Shown here one piece after another: positions 39,801 through 47,989 of a DNA stretch of 64,000 bases. The position numbers were made by a program, and so were the translations under genes. Position 1 is the first letter of the stretch. Each line of letters begins with the position of its first letter. The notes under the pieces were generated by a model. That model saw nothing but the letters and a program-made list of their open reading frames with translations. It was not told where the DNA came from and ran no database searches. The stretch is from positions 117,114,267 through 117,178,266 of the forward strand of contig OY282605.1 in NCBI GenBank assembly GCA_958298945.1. The letters run 5' to 3'. This stretch comes from Atherix ibis. Taxonomy: Eukaryota > Arthropoda > Insecta > Diptera > Athericidae.

Positions 39801-42800
39801 ATGGAAATGGCTGGTTGAGTAACACCCAATTGCTCCGTGAGTATTTTTTACGATTGGGTATCGTCTTCGTCCAGAAGAGCCTGCAATTGATGGTCCTCAA
39901 CCATCCTAGGCCGATTTTCACGCTTCTTGTCCCACAAGTCAAAATTGCCGTCTTTGAACTGACGAAACCAACCTTGGCACGTTGTTTCCGATAAAGCACT
40001 GTCACCATAGGCCTCCATAAGCATTCGATGCGATTCGGCAGCCGATTTCTTCAAATTGAAACAGGAAAGCAGAGCTTCCCGCATATGCTCTTTTTCTGGC
40101 ACAAAACTAGACATGATTACCAAAGGAAAAATGTATGTTGTTGTACGAAATTACTGACAATGTGCACTGATTAATGTTGACAGATGTCAAACTCATAAAA
40201 AAAAAGTATGGCGTGCCCATGGTAGCTTAATACGCTCACTTACGCCATCTATGACCATTTAAGCTTATACCCCTAATAATTAGAAATAAATACACTTTAT
40301 TCAGTTTTTACACGATAGATACACGTTCCCGAAGCAAACTCGTAGGTGGCAAAAAATCGTGTAAAAAATATATTGCATCAATGGAAAAAATAGAAGATTT
40401 GTTCCAGCCATAAGAAATCAGCAAAAATAATACAATAAACCATGAGTTTCTATGTTAGGATTTTACACATTTTATTTCATAATACAAAGTAAATTACCAT
40501 TTGAAAATGAAAAAAAACACTAACACAAAAAATTAGGAAAAATAATATCAGTTTCACCAAAAAACGATTTTATTTGTTGTCACTTTCTGACAATAAACGC
40601 ATACGTTAGCACTAGAAATGTCTTCGTTATTGTCTTCGTGGTCCATTGGTGAAATTCTTTCTGTAATCTCTTGGACAAAATTAGGACAAGCCTCCTGTGG
40701 TGCCGTTGTTTCAGTGGATTTAAAAACGAATTCAGTAATTAATCGTTGTGTTTGTGTTTTGGCTAGGCTATTGTATAAATTCTCTGTAAGAAGACATTAA
40801 TGACTTCAGATCACATTGAAACATCCTAGTTCGTTCCTCATTGGGATCATGTTTAACAAAATGATTAACCAAATTACTGGCCAGTTTAAGATCTTTAATT
40901 AAATCTACATTTAGGAGAACATCTTCTTCGTCTTTATCACTATGTTCTTTGGGATCAGTAGTCTCAAGGACAACCTCTATTATTTCATCGAATCCTTCTC
41001 CGCCAATTGTATATTCCAATGTTATGATGTTGGGAAATTCGGTCGTATTAGGGATGACGAGATCTTTGTTTTTTAATACATTCTTTTGTTTTTTTAACAC
41101 ATTTGAATTTTGCGCTATTTGTGCGGTAGTGCTGCCATAGAAAAAAAACAGCGTGACAGCTGACAGTTTAGGGTTATTAAAAATGAACGCTACACGGAAG
41201 AACAATGCGTTTTCATTGTTGAGCAACATTCTAAAAATAATGAAATTTTGGGAGCTAGAAACCACAATTTTCGTACAAAATATGGTCGGAATAGAGATTT
41301 AACTTCATCAACTGTGAGGAGATTAATTAAAAAATTTAGGAAGACTGGATGAATTGGTGATCTTAAACGTATTGGCTGGCCGTCCATCAACTGAGAGTCC
41401 AGCAACCTCAATTCGGCACCGTAGTCAAGAATTCAAAATTTCGAGAAGCTCTCTACAACGAATTCTCAAGAAAGATTTACAAAGTTCTATTGACTAAAGA
41501 ACTGAAGCCTACTGACCACGCACAGCGAATGGAGTTCGTTGAATGAATTATGGAACAGAAACAAGTGAATGCTGATTTTTCGAAGAAAATCATCTTCAGC
41601 GATTAGGCTTATTTGGGGTTCAGCTAATCCATGAGTGATTAATGAGAAACAAATGCATGCCCAACGCGTTACTGTTTCGTCCGGACTTTGGGCTGGAGGC
41701 ATCATATAACCAATCTTCTTCGAAAATTTAGCTGGTCAGGCAATAAAAGTTAATGGTGCTCGCTATCGCGACACGATAATCCAGTTTTTTTGTCCCAAAA
41801 TTTCAAGATATGGGTGGGTGTGGACGACATATGCTTTCGACCAATTCAATTACTGGATGAGTGTTTTCTATCAAAATTACTTCTTGCCTTAAATTTAAGA
41901 CATCCTTTATTAGGGAATTAGAATTATTTTGACTATAGATTGTTTACAGATAAAAATACCACATTGAGTAAAAATAACCCTTTTTTTTAAAATAAAGGGC
42001 TTATTTAGGGAAAACAACCTGCTTCATTTGGTAATTTTGGGTACGTTTTACAGCAATTTTTTTAGGAATGGAAGAAAAATAAAGTCGTTATTGAATATTT
42101 CAGACATTTTGTTTTGATTGTTGATGGAATCGTGCCACATACAAACCACCGATCATAAAGATATTCGGTGCAGTTAAGAACATTAAATGTGCACATCTAT
42201 AGGGGACTTATTATTCCATTAAGAAATTTTCTTTGAAGGGAAATAAAGATAAAACTACATACACCAAACGCATATCAATATTTCAGAAATAAAAGTGCAA
42301 AATTATCGAACGCGCGTGTGAGTTTCTATTAAAAATCATACTAACATATTAATTCACGCACTTTTCAGTGTAATTATAATAATTTTTTCTTAATTACAAT
42401 TAAAAAAAAAATCGATTTGAATAATTTTATTTTTATAAATTCAAGAACATTTTACTAAACGTACTTGAACAAACACGCCACCAAACAAGTTATAAATCAC
42501 GCTTAGCGTTGACAACATGTCAATTTTCACCACGCTGTGCCATTGTTCCAATGCCAGCGTTCGCTTGGTTATTGTACGTAAAACGTTAATGGTGCGGTTC
42601 GGTAAAATTTGACGTGCGTGCATAAGCGCAATGGTTCCGTTCATATTGACGCTTATAAATAAAAAAATTAAGGTGATTTTTTTAACAAAAATCAGTTCGT
42701 TTTTTGTTTATTGTAATAGAATTTATGATTTTGTTATATATTTTCCGGATACTTTATGAAAAATTCAAGCTTTTACTAAAAGAGTAAAAGATTAAAACGG

Positions 42801-43586
42801 GCGACATAAGCATTGAAAAATATCAACCGTACGTGAAAATCACGCATGCCGCTACTTTAACATTTCGTACGTACACAATTTTAAGATAAACTTTCAGAAC
42901 TAAATTTACTGAAAGTTTTTAAAAAATGGTTTACACAAATCAGTTTTATTAAAGTGTGCGTTTAACATGGAAATCAGATGCACATTAAATTAGACACGCA
43001 CGTGTACATTCATGGACATTTTTGGCTCAAAAACCGTACAAGCGTTTTTGATATTTTTTAAATATTTTTTATTGTTGCAACCGGTAAGTTTTTTCTATAA
43101 TGACTGTGTTGTATATTGGAAAATTTATTTTTTAAATATATATAATTAATTTTTGAAAATTTCCACTGAAATCTGGTTTTCTCTCCTTTTGGCTTATATC
43201 CACCTGAACACGGAAGCGCTATCAGAAACGCATGCTCCTGCCAGCATTAAAAAAAAAATTACAAATTAAAAGTCTTTGTAAAAATATTTTTTTTAGATTA
43301 TATATTTAATTGTATAGTTAATATAATTTGAGTAATTTATTTTTATTTAATACCAAAAAAAAACTCCTGTACAAAAACGTAAATTTAGTGAACTAAAAAA
43401 CATTATTTTCGCATGTGTGTTTTCCTAAAATTGCCAATTTCCTGCTTTTTTTTGCAAAAGAATATATAAAATTGTTGATAAAAATTTCTAATAATAAATT
43501 TAAAAAAAAAAAAAAATTTCATTTTCTTTCAGGACGATTGCAAAGGCGATTATGAAAGCGTTCTAGTCACATTGGTGTCATACTAA
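18858..43586 (+). CDS. AnxB9: annexin B9 homologue with five alternative last exons (324 aa each)
   Basis: Calcium-dependent phospholipid-binding protein, acting at cytosolic membrane faces. Common coding exons are 18858-18887, 26323-26805, 26872-27097 and 27194-27375, joined by GT..AG introns with consistent phase. One of five 54-bp terminal exons completes each form. The protein has four annexin repeats. Calcium sites follow the GxGT-38-[D/E] rule: GFGT..E (repeat 1), GAGT..D (repeat 2), QWGT..E (repeat 3) and GLGT..D/E (repeat 4, where the acidic residue lies in the alternative exon). The N-terminus is the short insect form [10 protein letters not shown]. Sequence and 324-residue length fit Drosophila AnxB9. 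Its introns contain several transposons, two minisatellite or inverted-repeat systems and one perfect hairpin. Exon choice probably depends on alternative polyadenylation and splicing. Confidence 0.96.
18888..19404. other. annexin intron, AT-rich
   Basis: No feature recognised up to the mariner at 19405. Confidence 0.4.
19405..20301 (+). mobile_element. internally deleted mariner, near-perfect TIRs
   Basis: Inverted ends CGAGGTCTGTTCAAAAAGTA... match over more than 30 bp, flanked by the TA target duplication (19403-19404 and 20302-20303). Decayed N-terminal helix-turn-helix sequence (IKFCGNN..., YYKMFSEG) is followed by a large deletion. It then resumes at [20 protein letters not shown] and [20 protein letters not shown]. 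The second catalytic Asp is present (HYDN), but a one-base frameshift just after YSPDLPP destroys the frame at the third Asp. The downstream C-terminal sequence remains readable in the shifted frame. Non-functional, 0.9 kb instead of about 1.3 kb. Confidence 0.92.
20302..20621. other. annexin intron, AT-rich
   Basis: Nothing recognised between the mariner and the inverted repeat. Confidence 0.4.
20622..20890 (+). repeat. left copy of an intronic inverted repeat
   Basis: Reverse complement matches 24713-25055. Shared words include TTATTTCAACACACGAG, CTCCTTTTTCAACACATC and CATAAATAACATTTGAC. It is shorter than the right copy because of internal indels. Confidence 0.85.
20891..22719. other. annexin intron, low-complexity AT DNA
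   Basis: No feature recognised; long A/T homopolymer runs. Confidence 0.35.
22720..23010 (-). mobile_element. probable non-LTR retrotransposon fragment (C-terminal tail)
   Basis: The minus strand gives [14 protein letters not shown] then ICERMKRR with stops. This resembles the segment after reverse transcriptase in many insect non-LTR ORF2 proteins (RTE/CR1-like FERKVLRRIYGP pattern). It is short and decayed, so the class is uncertain. Confidence 0.4.
23011..23890. other. moderately GC segment of annexin intron, unassigned
   Basis: Composition is more balanced than flanking intron, but frames are broken on both strands and no family is recognised. Likely old transposon DNA. Confidence 0.3.
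23891..24677 (+). promoter_or_regulatory. cluster of GCCAT motifs (possible Pho/YY1-type sites)
   Basis: GCCAT occurs at 23891, 23982, 24093, 24175, 24203, 24269, 24323, 24513 and 24673, all on the plus strand. In sequence of this composition far fewer are expected. GCCAT is the core recognised by Pleiohomeotic/YY1. The strand bias could instead reflect a decayed repeat with an internal subunit (CCGCCATGTG and CCGCCATGTA both precede TATAAC-like words). Confidence 0.25.
24685..24712 (+). repeat. 28-bp direct repeat flanking the right inverted copy (1)
   Basis: The unit begins TTACCGAGTGAATTTATTTT and is identical to 25056-25083. The two copies bracket 24713-25055 exactly, like a long target-site duplication. 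Confidence 0.85.
24713..25055 (-). repeat. right copy of the intronic inverted repeat
   Basis: Inverted relative to 20622-20890, about 3.8 kb away. Bracketed by the perfect 28-bp direct repeats, so it is probably one inserted unit of 343 bp. No coding capacity. Confidence 0.85.
25056..25083 (+). repeat. 28-bp direct repeat flanking the right inverted copy (2)
   Basis: Identical to 24685-24712. Confidence 0.85.
25084..26322. other. annexin intron, AT-rich
   Basis: No feature recognised except the splice acceptor at its end (T-rich tract, TTTTTAG at 26316-26322). Confidence 0.4.
26323..26805 (+). CDS. AnxB9: annexin B9 exon encoding repeats 1 and 2
   Basis: 483 bp, 161 codons, phase 0 at both ends. 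It starts [20 protein letters not shown] and carries repeat 1 ([20 protein letters not shown]) and repeat 2 ([20 protein letters not shown]). It ends VQGNRSEND before GTAAGT. Its GC is well above the flanking introns. Confidence 0.97.
26872..27097 (+). CDS. AnxB9: annexin B9 exon encoding repeat 3
   Basis: Follows a 66-bp intron ending TTATAG. Encodes [20 protein letters not shown] and [20 protein letters not shown]. It ends in phase 1 after LAI plus one base, at GGTAAAA. Confidence 0.96.
27194..27375 (+). CDS. AnxB9: annexin B9 exon encoding most of repeat 4
   Basis: The acceptor TTTACAG ends at 27193. Joining restores [22 protein letters not shown], then [20 protein letters not shown]. It ends SLESWIK in phase 0 before GTAAGC, the shared donor for all five terminal exons. 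Confidence 0.96.
27376..30672. other. annexin intron before alternative last exon a
   Basis: AT-rich with many homopolymers. ORFs such as 29282-29644 are not recognisable and lack splice context. I searched for a further 17-codon terminal exon and found none. Confidence 0.4.
30673..30726 (+). CDS. AnxB9: annexin B9 alternative last exon a
   Basis: The acceptor TTTTTCAG ends at 30672. Encodes [17 protein letters not shown] then TAA, the canonical annexin ending. The Asp at position 2 is the repeat-4 calcium ligand (38 residues after GLGT). AATAAA words follow at 30752 and 30781. Confidence 0.95.
   Translation, partial: GDTSGDYKRALLAIVGY
30727..32864. other. 3' UTR of exon a and spacer
   Basis: Very AT-rich with many AATAAA words, so poly(A) sites cannot be chosen by eye. 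No other feature. Confidence 0.35.
32865..32934 (+). repeat. perfect 31-bp inverted repeat with 8-nt loop
   Basis: Arm 32865-32895 and arm 32904-32934 are exact reverse complements, with loop AAAAACTA. The arm begins GAATATAATTTGTTTTCATG. It lies between alternative last exons a and b in the transcribed strand. Confidence 0.97.
32935..33870. other. spacer before exon b
   Basis: AT-rich, ending in the pyrimidine-rich acceptor CTTTCTCTGTTCATATTTGCAG. Nothing else recognised. Confidence 0.35.
33871..33924 (+). CDS. AnxB9: annexin B9 alternative last exon b
   Basis: The acceptor ATTTGCAG ends at 33870. Encodes [17 protein letters not shown] then TAA, 54 bp like the others. Asp at position 2 keeps the calcium ligand. 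Closest in sequence and position to exon c (shared YN..., GYLL, A-W ending). AATAAA at 33961. Confidence 0.9.
   Translation, partial: EDYNQDIGYLLATVVAW
34298..34351 (+). CDS. AnxB9: annexin B9 alternative last exon c
   Basis: The acceptor ATTTTCAG ends at 34297. Encodes [17 protein letters not shown] then TAG. Position 2 is Glu, still acidic. Only 373 bp after exon b and clearly its sister. It differs by having Pro at position 6, where the other four exons have Asp. Confidence 0.9.
   Translation, partial: DEYNRPMGYLLVTIAAW
34352..35833. other. 3' UTR of exon c and spacer
   Basis: AT-rich, nothing recognised before the mariner at 35834. Confidence 0.35.
35834..36764 (-). mobile_element. internally deleted mariner (irritans-like), copy 2
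   Basis: Same family and structure as 6704-7627. Ends TTGGGTTGTTCGGAAAGTAA and (reverse complement) TTGGGTTGTTCTGAAAGTAA; TA on the left, no clear TA on the right. The N-terminal part is better preserved here: [20 protein letters not shown] and [12 protein letters not shown]. It then jumps to the same [14 protein letters not shown] point and into 3' UTR. The shared deletion junction means both copies derive from one deleted parent. Inserted between alternative exons c and d, minus strand relative to annexin. Confidence 0.87.
36765..37834. other. spacer before exon d
   Basis: AT-rich; nothing recognised except the acceptor TTAATTCCAG at its end. Confidence 0.35.
37835..37888 (+). CDS. AnxB9: annexin B9 alternative last exon d
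   Basis: The acceptor ends at 37834. Encodes [17 protein letters not shown] then TAG. It keeps Asp at position 2 and the SGD triplet of exon a, but has extra acidic residues (D9, E13), so this C-terminus is the most acidic of the five. Confidence 0.9.
   Translation, partial: DDYSGDLADLMVEITAY
37889..39035. other. 3' UTR of exon d and spacer
   Basis: AT-rich with an AATA-type microsatellite (AAATAAATAAATAAATAAAG about 38,020-38,041) that includes poly(A) signals. No other feature. Confidence 0.4.
39036..40273 (-). mobile_element. full-length but defective mariner (mauritiana-like)
   Basis: 1,238 bp with ends CCAGGTGTATAAGCTTAAAT and (reverse complement) GGGGTATAAGCTTAAATGGT, each beside a TA. 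The minus strand encodes mauritiana-type transposase. It starts [20 protein letters not shown], has [19 protein letters not shown] and ends [20 protein letters not shown]. The first frame is cut by TAA (39848-39850, where the family has Gln after DDTQS), and further frame changes follow, so it cannot make transposase. It is an inverted relative of the copy at 44150. Confidence 0.92.
40302..41130 (-). mobile_element. pogo/Tigger-like transposon remnant
   Basis: The minus-strand frame ending at 40768 reads [20 protein letters not shown], then [15 protein letters not shown] and SYREFIQ. This resembles the acidic C-terminal tail of CENP-B/Tigger/jerky-type DDE proteins. A CAGTTTTTACACGATAGATA terminus at 40302, with a complementary ATCGTGTAAAAA nearby, fits a pogo-type end. 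The catalytic part is missing. Confidence 0.5.
41165..41890 (+). mobile_element. decayed Tc1/mariner-superfamily transposase (IWGSxNP type)
   Basis: Plus-strand frames give [38 protein letters not shown] and KKFRKTG (helix-turn-helix). Further on come WGSANP and [20 protein letters not shown], then [13 protein letters not shown]. These match a widespread insect DDE transposase family, with many stops. No TIRs identified. Two other relics of the family are at 46290 and 58250. Confidence 0.7.
41891..43532. other. spacer before exon e
   Basis: 42,300-43,020 has more CG words (ACGCGCGTGTGAG, TTTGACGTGCGTGCATAAGC) and an unrecognised 67-codon minus-strand ORF. The GC-rich words recall 4,910-5,150, so it may be a shared old element. 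Confidence 0.3.
43533..43586 (+). CDS. AnxB9: annexin B9 alternative last exon e
   Basis: The acceptor TTTCTTTCAG ends at 43532. Encodes [17 protein letters not shown] then TAA. It keeps Asp at position 2 and the GDY of exon a, and has a unique Cys at position 3. AATAAA at 43779. It is the last terminal exon found, 16 kb after the shared donor. Confidence 0.9.
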   Translation, partial: DDCKGDYESVLVTLVSY

Positions 43587-44149
43587 AAAGTCTTATAACT
43601 AAAAAATAAGTCAACAATGAAAAAAGAGTCCATCTACACACACAGCAGTGATTGGGAAAGATTATTTAAAAAAAAAATTATATCTCCTATTACTGAGGCA
43701 CTAAATGTAAATTTAAAAAAAAGGAAAACATAAACTATTTAAATATTACTATTATAATTGTTTTAAATCGAATGAAAAATAAACAAAATATATTATTATT
43801 AAAAATTTTAAATGTATTCTATAATTATCCAAATAAACAAAAATATATAATAAAATTTTTAAAGAATGTGGTAAAAGAAAATATATAAGATAAAAAACAA
43901 AATTCACAAAATTGTAGTTTTATTTATTAAAGTTCTTATCAAATTACAATAACAACAAAAAGAAACAATGCAAAAAATTAACAATTCATTATTTTTTAAT
44001 TCCTCTGATGCCATTTTGAGTAATCTGAAATTAAAAGTAGAAAAAAAAACCTAATTTGAAGTCAAAATATAATTTTTTTTTAAAAAATTAAAAAGTATTT
44101 TAATTGTTAATTTATTAAATATAAAATTTTATGTTAAACAGTTTTAATA
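43587..44149. other. 3' UTR of exon e and gene end
   Basis: AT-rich; AATAAA words suggest the annexin gene ends in the 43.6-43.9 kb stretch. Confidence 0.4.
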
Positions 44150-45175
44150 CCAGGTGTATTAGCTTAAATCCGCTGTTTGGTCATAGATAGCGTGAGTGAG
44201 CATATTAAGCTACCATGGACACGCCATACTTTTTTTATGAGTTTGACATCTGTCAACATTAATCAGTGCACATTGTCCGCAATTTCGTACAACAACATAC
44301 ATTTTTCCTTTGGTAATCATGTCTAGTTTTTTGCCAGAAAAAGAGCATATGCGGGAAGCTCTGCTTTTCTATTTCAATTTGAAGAAATCGGTTGCCATAT
44401 TGCATCGAATGCTTATGGAGGCCTATGGTGACAGTGCTTTATCGGGAACAATGTGCCGAGATTGGTTTCGTTGGTTCAAAGACGGCAATTTTGACTTATG
44501 GGACAAAAAGCGTGAAAATTGCCCTAGAAAGGTTGAGGACCATCAATTGCAGGCTCTTTTGGACGAAGACGATACCCAATCGCAAAAAATCCATGCATCT
44601 GCGTACCATGGGGAAGATTGAAAAGATCGGAAAATGGGTGCCGCATGAATTGATAGCCAGATGGAGCGACGCCAAAAAACATGCTTAATCTTGCTCGCCA
44701 GACAAAAAAGAAAATCGTTCCTGCATCGGATTGTGACAGGCGATGAAAAGTCGATATATTTCGACAATCCTAAACGTAAGAAATCGTGGGTTGATCCCGG
44801 CCAACCATTAACATCTTCCCCAAGGCCAAATCGCTTCGGACGGAAGACGATGCTGTGCGTTTGGTGGGATCAGCAGGGTATCGTCTACTATGAGATGTTG
44901 AAACCTGGTGAAACTGTCAATGCCCACTGCTACCACCAACAACTGATCAAATTGCACCGTGCTCTGCGTGAAAAAAGGACGGATTATCACAAAGACATGA
45001 CAAGCTGATTTTCCTCCACGACAATGCACCATCGCACACTCAAAAATGGTCCGAAACTACTTGGATACATTCAACTGGGAGGTGCTACCCCACCCCGCTT
45101 TTTCACCAGACCTGGCCCCTTCCGATTACCGAGTACTTCGATTCTGACGAAGATGTCCGAAAATGGCTTGATGGT
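44150..45175 (+). mobile_element. 3'-truncated mariner (mauritiana-like), inverted relative of 39036-40273
   Basis: The left end CCAGGTGTATTAGCTTAAAT follows TA. The transposase frame from 44310 reads [21 protein letters not shown] deletion of about 40 bp after DDTQSQK shifts the frame. It continues in another frame with RKSFLHRIVTGDEKSIYFDN and [20 protein letters not shown], so the first catalytic Asp is present. Sequence similarity ends near DVRKWLD (about 45,170) with no right TIR. The junction contains a scrambled short duplication (GGTTAGAAGTGATAAG at 45171 and 45211). Confidence 0.9.
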
Positions 45176-45239
45176 TAGAAGTGATAAGATGTCCGAAAAT
45201 TAAAAAAAACGGTTAGAAGTGATAAGGGGAACGATGTTG

Positions 45240-46000
45240 ATGCATTTTACTCTTGAATAGCCTGTTGCCTAGAATTATTTTATTCTATCTTAATAAGGAA
45301 CGGCAAATGTATTTGGGAAGGAATAAATAATAAAAGGCAATTGCCTATTTAAATCTAAAAAAATTGAATTTATTCGTTAATTTATAATTTTTATTACGCA
45401 AGAGTAAGGGTTCTTACTTATACCAAATTATTATCATCAGTTAAACCGGTGGTCAACCGAGCATAATTGATGAACAATAATCCAGTTTCTGAGTATTATT
45501 ATTATTCGGAATGGATTAATATATGATAATTCTAGTCGTTAGTACAGCTTTCGCATTATTACGACGTAGCATAGCTCTGGCGTGTTCTAGACGATACTAG
45601 AAAACCGGTTTCAGAGAGTATGAACATAAGCGCTGGTCGCGAGAGAGTGTTTAACTTAGTTGTAGTCGGAACAGCGGTTGGAGTAGACGTCTCGTAATTT
45701 GTGTAGCATTTATTTTTGTCTTTTACCTTATTCATCGAATCTAAATTATTTATACCAGTTCAACCGGCGGTCAACCGCCTATTTTATAATAATTTAGTTT
45801 CTTGTACTTAACTTTGGACTGAAATGATAAAGTCCAAGATTTATTACTTCGCTATGTCGTGGATGGCATCAAAGAGAGGGAAATCACAAATTCTGGGTAC
45901 TTATTCATGGCTCAATGAGTCAAAATTATGGCTGTCATTTTTTTTATGAATGGCTCATTAATATTATTGGCAATATTTTTAGAAAAATCAAGAGTTGTCC
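45240..46000. other. unassigned, possibly LTR-like DNA
   Basis: Two diverged copies of a block around ACCGGYGGTCAACCG lie about 318 bp apart (45,438 and 45,756), followed in both cases by a TAATTTAGTTTCT-like word. Between them is a GC-richer stretch with AGAGAGTGTTTAACTTAGTT. This could be an LTR fragment, but no terminal motif or coding sequence supports it. Confidence 0.3.
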
Positions 46001-46004
46001 TGCT

Positions 46005-46205
46005 GGCCCGGTAGGTAGGTAGAACAGTCGTTGGCGTACTGGAGTACCTCCTTCCAAGGGGTCGTGAGTTAGAATTCCACTAAGCTATTTGATGAACGCT
46101 AATTCGCCAAAAAAAAACAATTTCCCCTTTATTTTTCTTATACCGATATCTTTTATCGCCGTAAATAGTATGATTACTTGAAATAATAACAAACAAACAA
46201 ACAAA
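46005..46205 (+). mobile_element. tRNA-derived SINE with (AAAC)n tail
   Basis: An A-box-like TAGAACAGTCGTTGGCG and a B-box-like GTCGTGAGTTAGAATTCC lie about 30 bp apart, as in tRNA-headed SINEs. A non-tRNA body ends in AACAAACAAACAAACAAAG (46187-46205). The same tail unit ends the LINE at 61669. Confidence 0.65.
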
Positions 46206-46289
46206 GAAGAATTATCCACTTCGGCTTCGAAATGTAAAATTAAATAAAAATACTTCAAATTCAGATTTCGATAAAATTTTTATTTAATT

Positions 46290-46850
46290 ATATTACTTAG
46301 TGTTTGTTAGTATGGATGAAATTTAACATTATTCAAATAGTCGCCATAAAATTTCTTTTTTTATGACATTTTTGCACATATTGGGCTGTAATTCAACCGT
46401 TCCTTGAGGGATATTGATTTTTAAATGAGGATTGTTTGCCCAAACACGATATTTTGCGTAACCTTATAAGAAAAATTCCAAAAAAGTAAAATCTCGAGAT
46501 TTTAGAAGCCAATTGACATCACTAAATCTCGAAAATACACGTTTTGGAATCTTTTCGCACAATAAAAAGCCAAAATTTGTCGTGTTGTGGGGCTTGTGGT
46601 GCTGTTTTGTAAAAACCCTGCATAAACTCTGGATTGAAACCTTCAAAAAACCGATATTTGTACGCATATAGCGTTCAGAATTGATGGTAACGGTCTTCCT
46701 TTTATACCAATATGCTTCTCTACAGTCACTTGTGGATTTTGAGAGCCCCATATATGGTAATTGGGCTTGTTGATGTATCTTTTGAGCAAGAAATAACCCT
46801 TATCGCTGAAGAAAATTTTGTTCGAAAAATAGCTACACTGGAATCACCAC
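46290..46850 (-). mobile_element. decayed IWGSxNP-type DDE transposase
   Basis: Minus-strand frames give YFLLKRYINKPNYHIWGSQN, PQVTVEKHIG, and further on SDVNWLLKSRDFTFLEFFL (family: SDVNWPPRSCDLTPLDYFLW). Several frameshifts. Same family as 41165-41890. Confidence 0.7.
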
Positions 46851-46860
46851 ATTTACAAAA

Positions 46861-47989
46861 AAAGGTTTTACAATTTTAACACGTTATTCGGAAAGTATAG
46901 CCCAATCATTTCACAGCAGCTGTTGAAAGTAAATGTCATCCAAGGCTTAGATTAAAGAAAACCTTGTGGGGCCCGTACGTCAGATTTTCGTTTATGTATA
47001 CGCACTTTACTGTCTAAATTATTGCAAAAGCGGCGAGAAATGGTAATGCTTGCATACTTTTGTGTAGATTTTTTTATGTGGGCCATTGACATCTAGTTTT
47101 CGTAATAGACATTTTTTGAATTCCAAAAGGATAATTATTATTCATTTTAACTCACTTATTCTAAAGACAACTATAATTTAAACATGACAGAAGGCAACAT
47201 TTATTTTTTTGCCCAATATTCTGGTATTAAATGAAATTGTATTTTAGGTTTATTATTTTTTTTGTAAATATCGAGTGCCTCAATTTTGTAGATTTTCAGA
47301 CTTCCTATGTAGGATACCGAAATGCTTGCAAACTTTTGCTTTCATTTAAATACTTATTACAACGAAGTGAAAGTTTAAGTGTGGTTTTGTTAAATTTTAA
47401 ATTAGTTTAAGAACAAGTTACTATAAATTGATAAATTTGCATAAATAGTTTTATTCTTCACGACAGAAAATAGGAAGTTTCTATTTTAGAATACGAAGTT
47501 TCTCGTGAAAGGTTATTTTGCAAGTGGGTCCGTTCTTACGAATGTCTTCTCCAAAAAATTTGGCCAGCTTTTTTTGTGTAGAGGCCTTCTATAATCTAAG
47601 TATATACTAATGAATTAAGGTCATCTACAACCGTTTCGTACAAATTTTTATCGGACAAAGAAAATATTACGAATTTTTAAACAAAGAATTTAAGATTCAA
47701 ATTGAACAAAAACGAATTCACCGAATAACTCGCTATCTGTGTGCGAGTAGATTCATCATTCAGCAAATTCGTCAATATTGGCCTGGTCTCATAAGCTGAC
47801 TACTAGAGTTTCGTTATTAAAGACCGTTAGGATGGATGGAGTAGGCGAAATTTTTGATTATTTTAAATGTTTACTATTCCCTGGGACAGTGTAGTACTTT
47901 CTGCTTCAGATATTGATTGTGTAGAAATTTAACGATACGGATGTGAGAATTACAAACACTTCTGACTCTTTTAAACTTCGTCTGGTTTT
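46861..47989. other. unassigned spacer
   Basis: No gene recognised; mixed composition suggests old transposon DNA. Confidence 0.3.

Noticed and set aside
42441..42644. 67-codon minus-strand ORF
   Set aside because: No recognisable family or splice context; the region looks like old repeat DNA.
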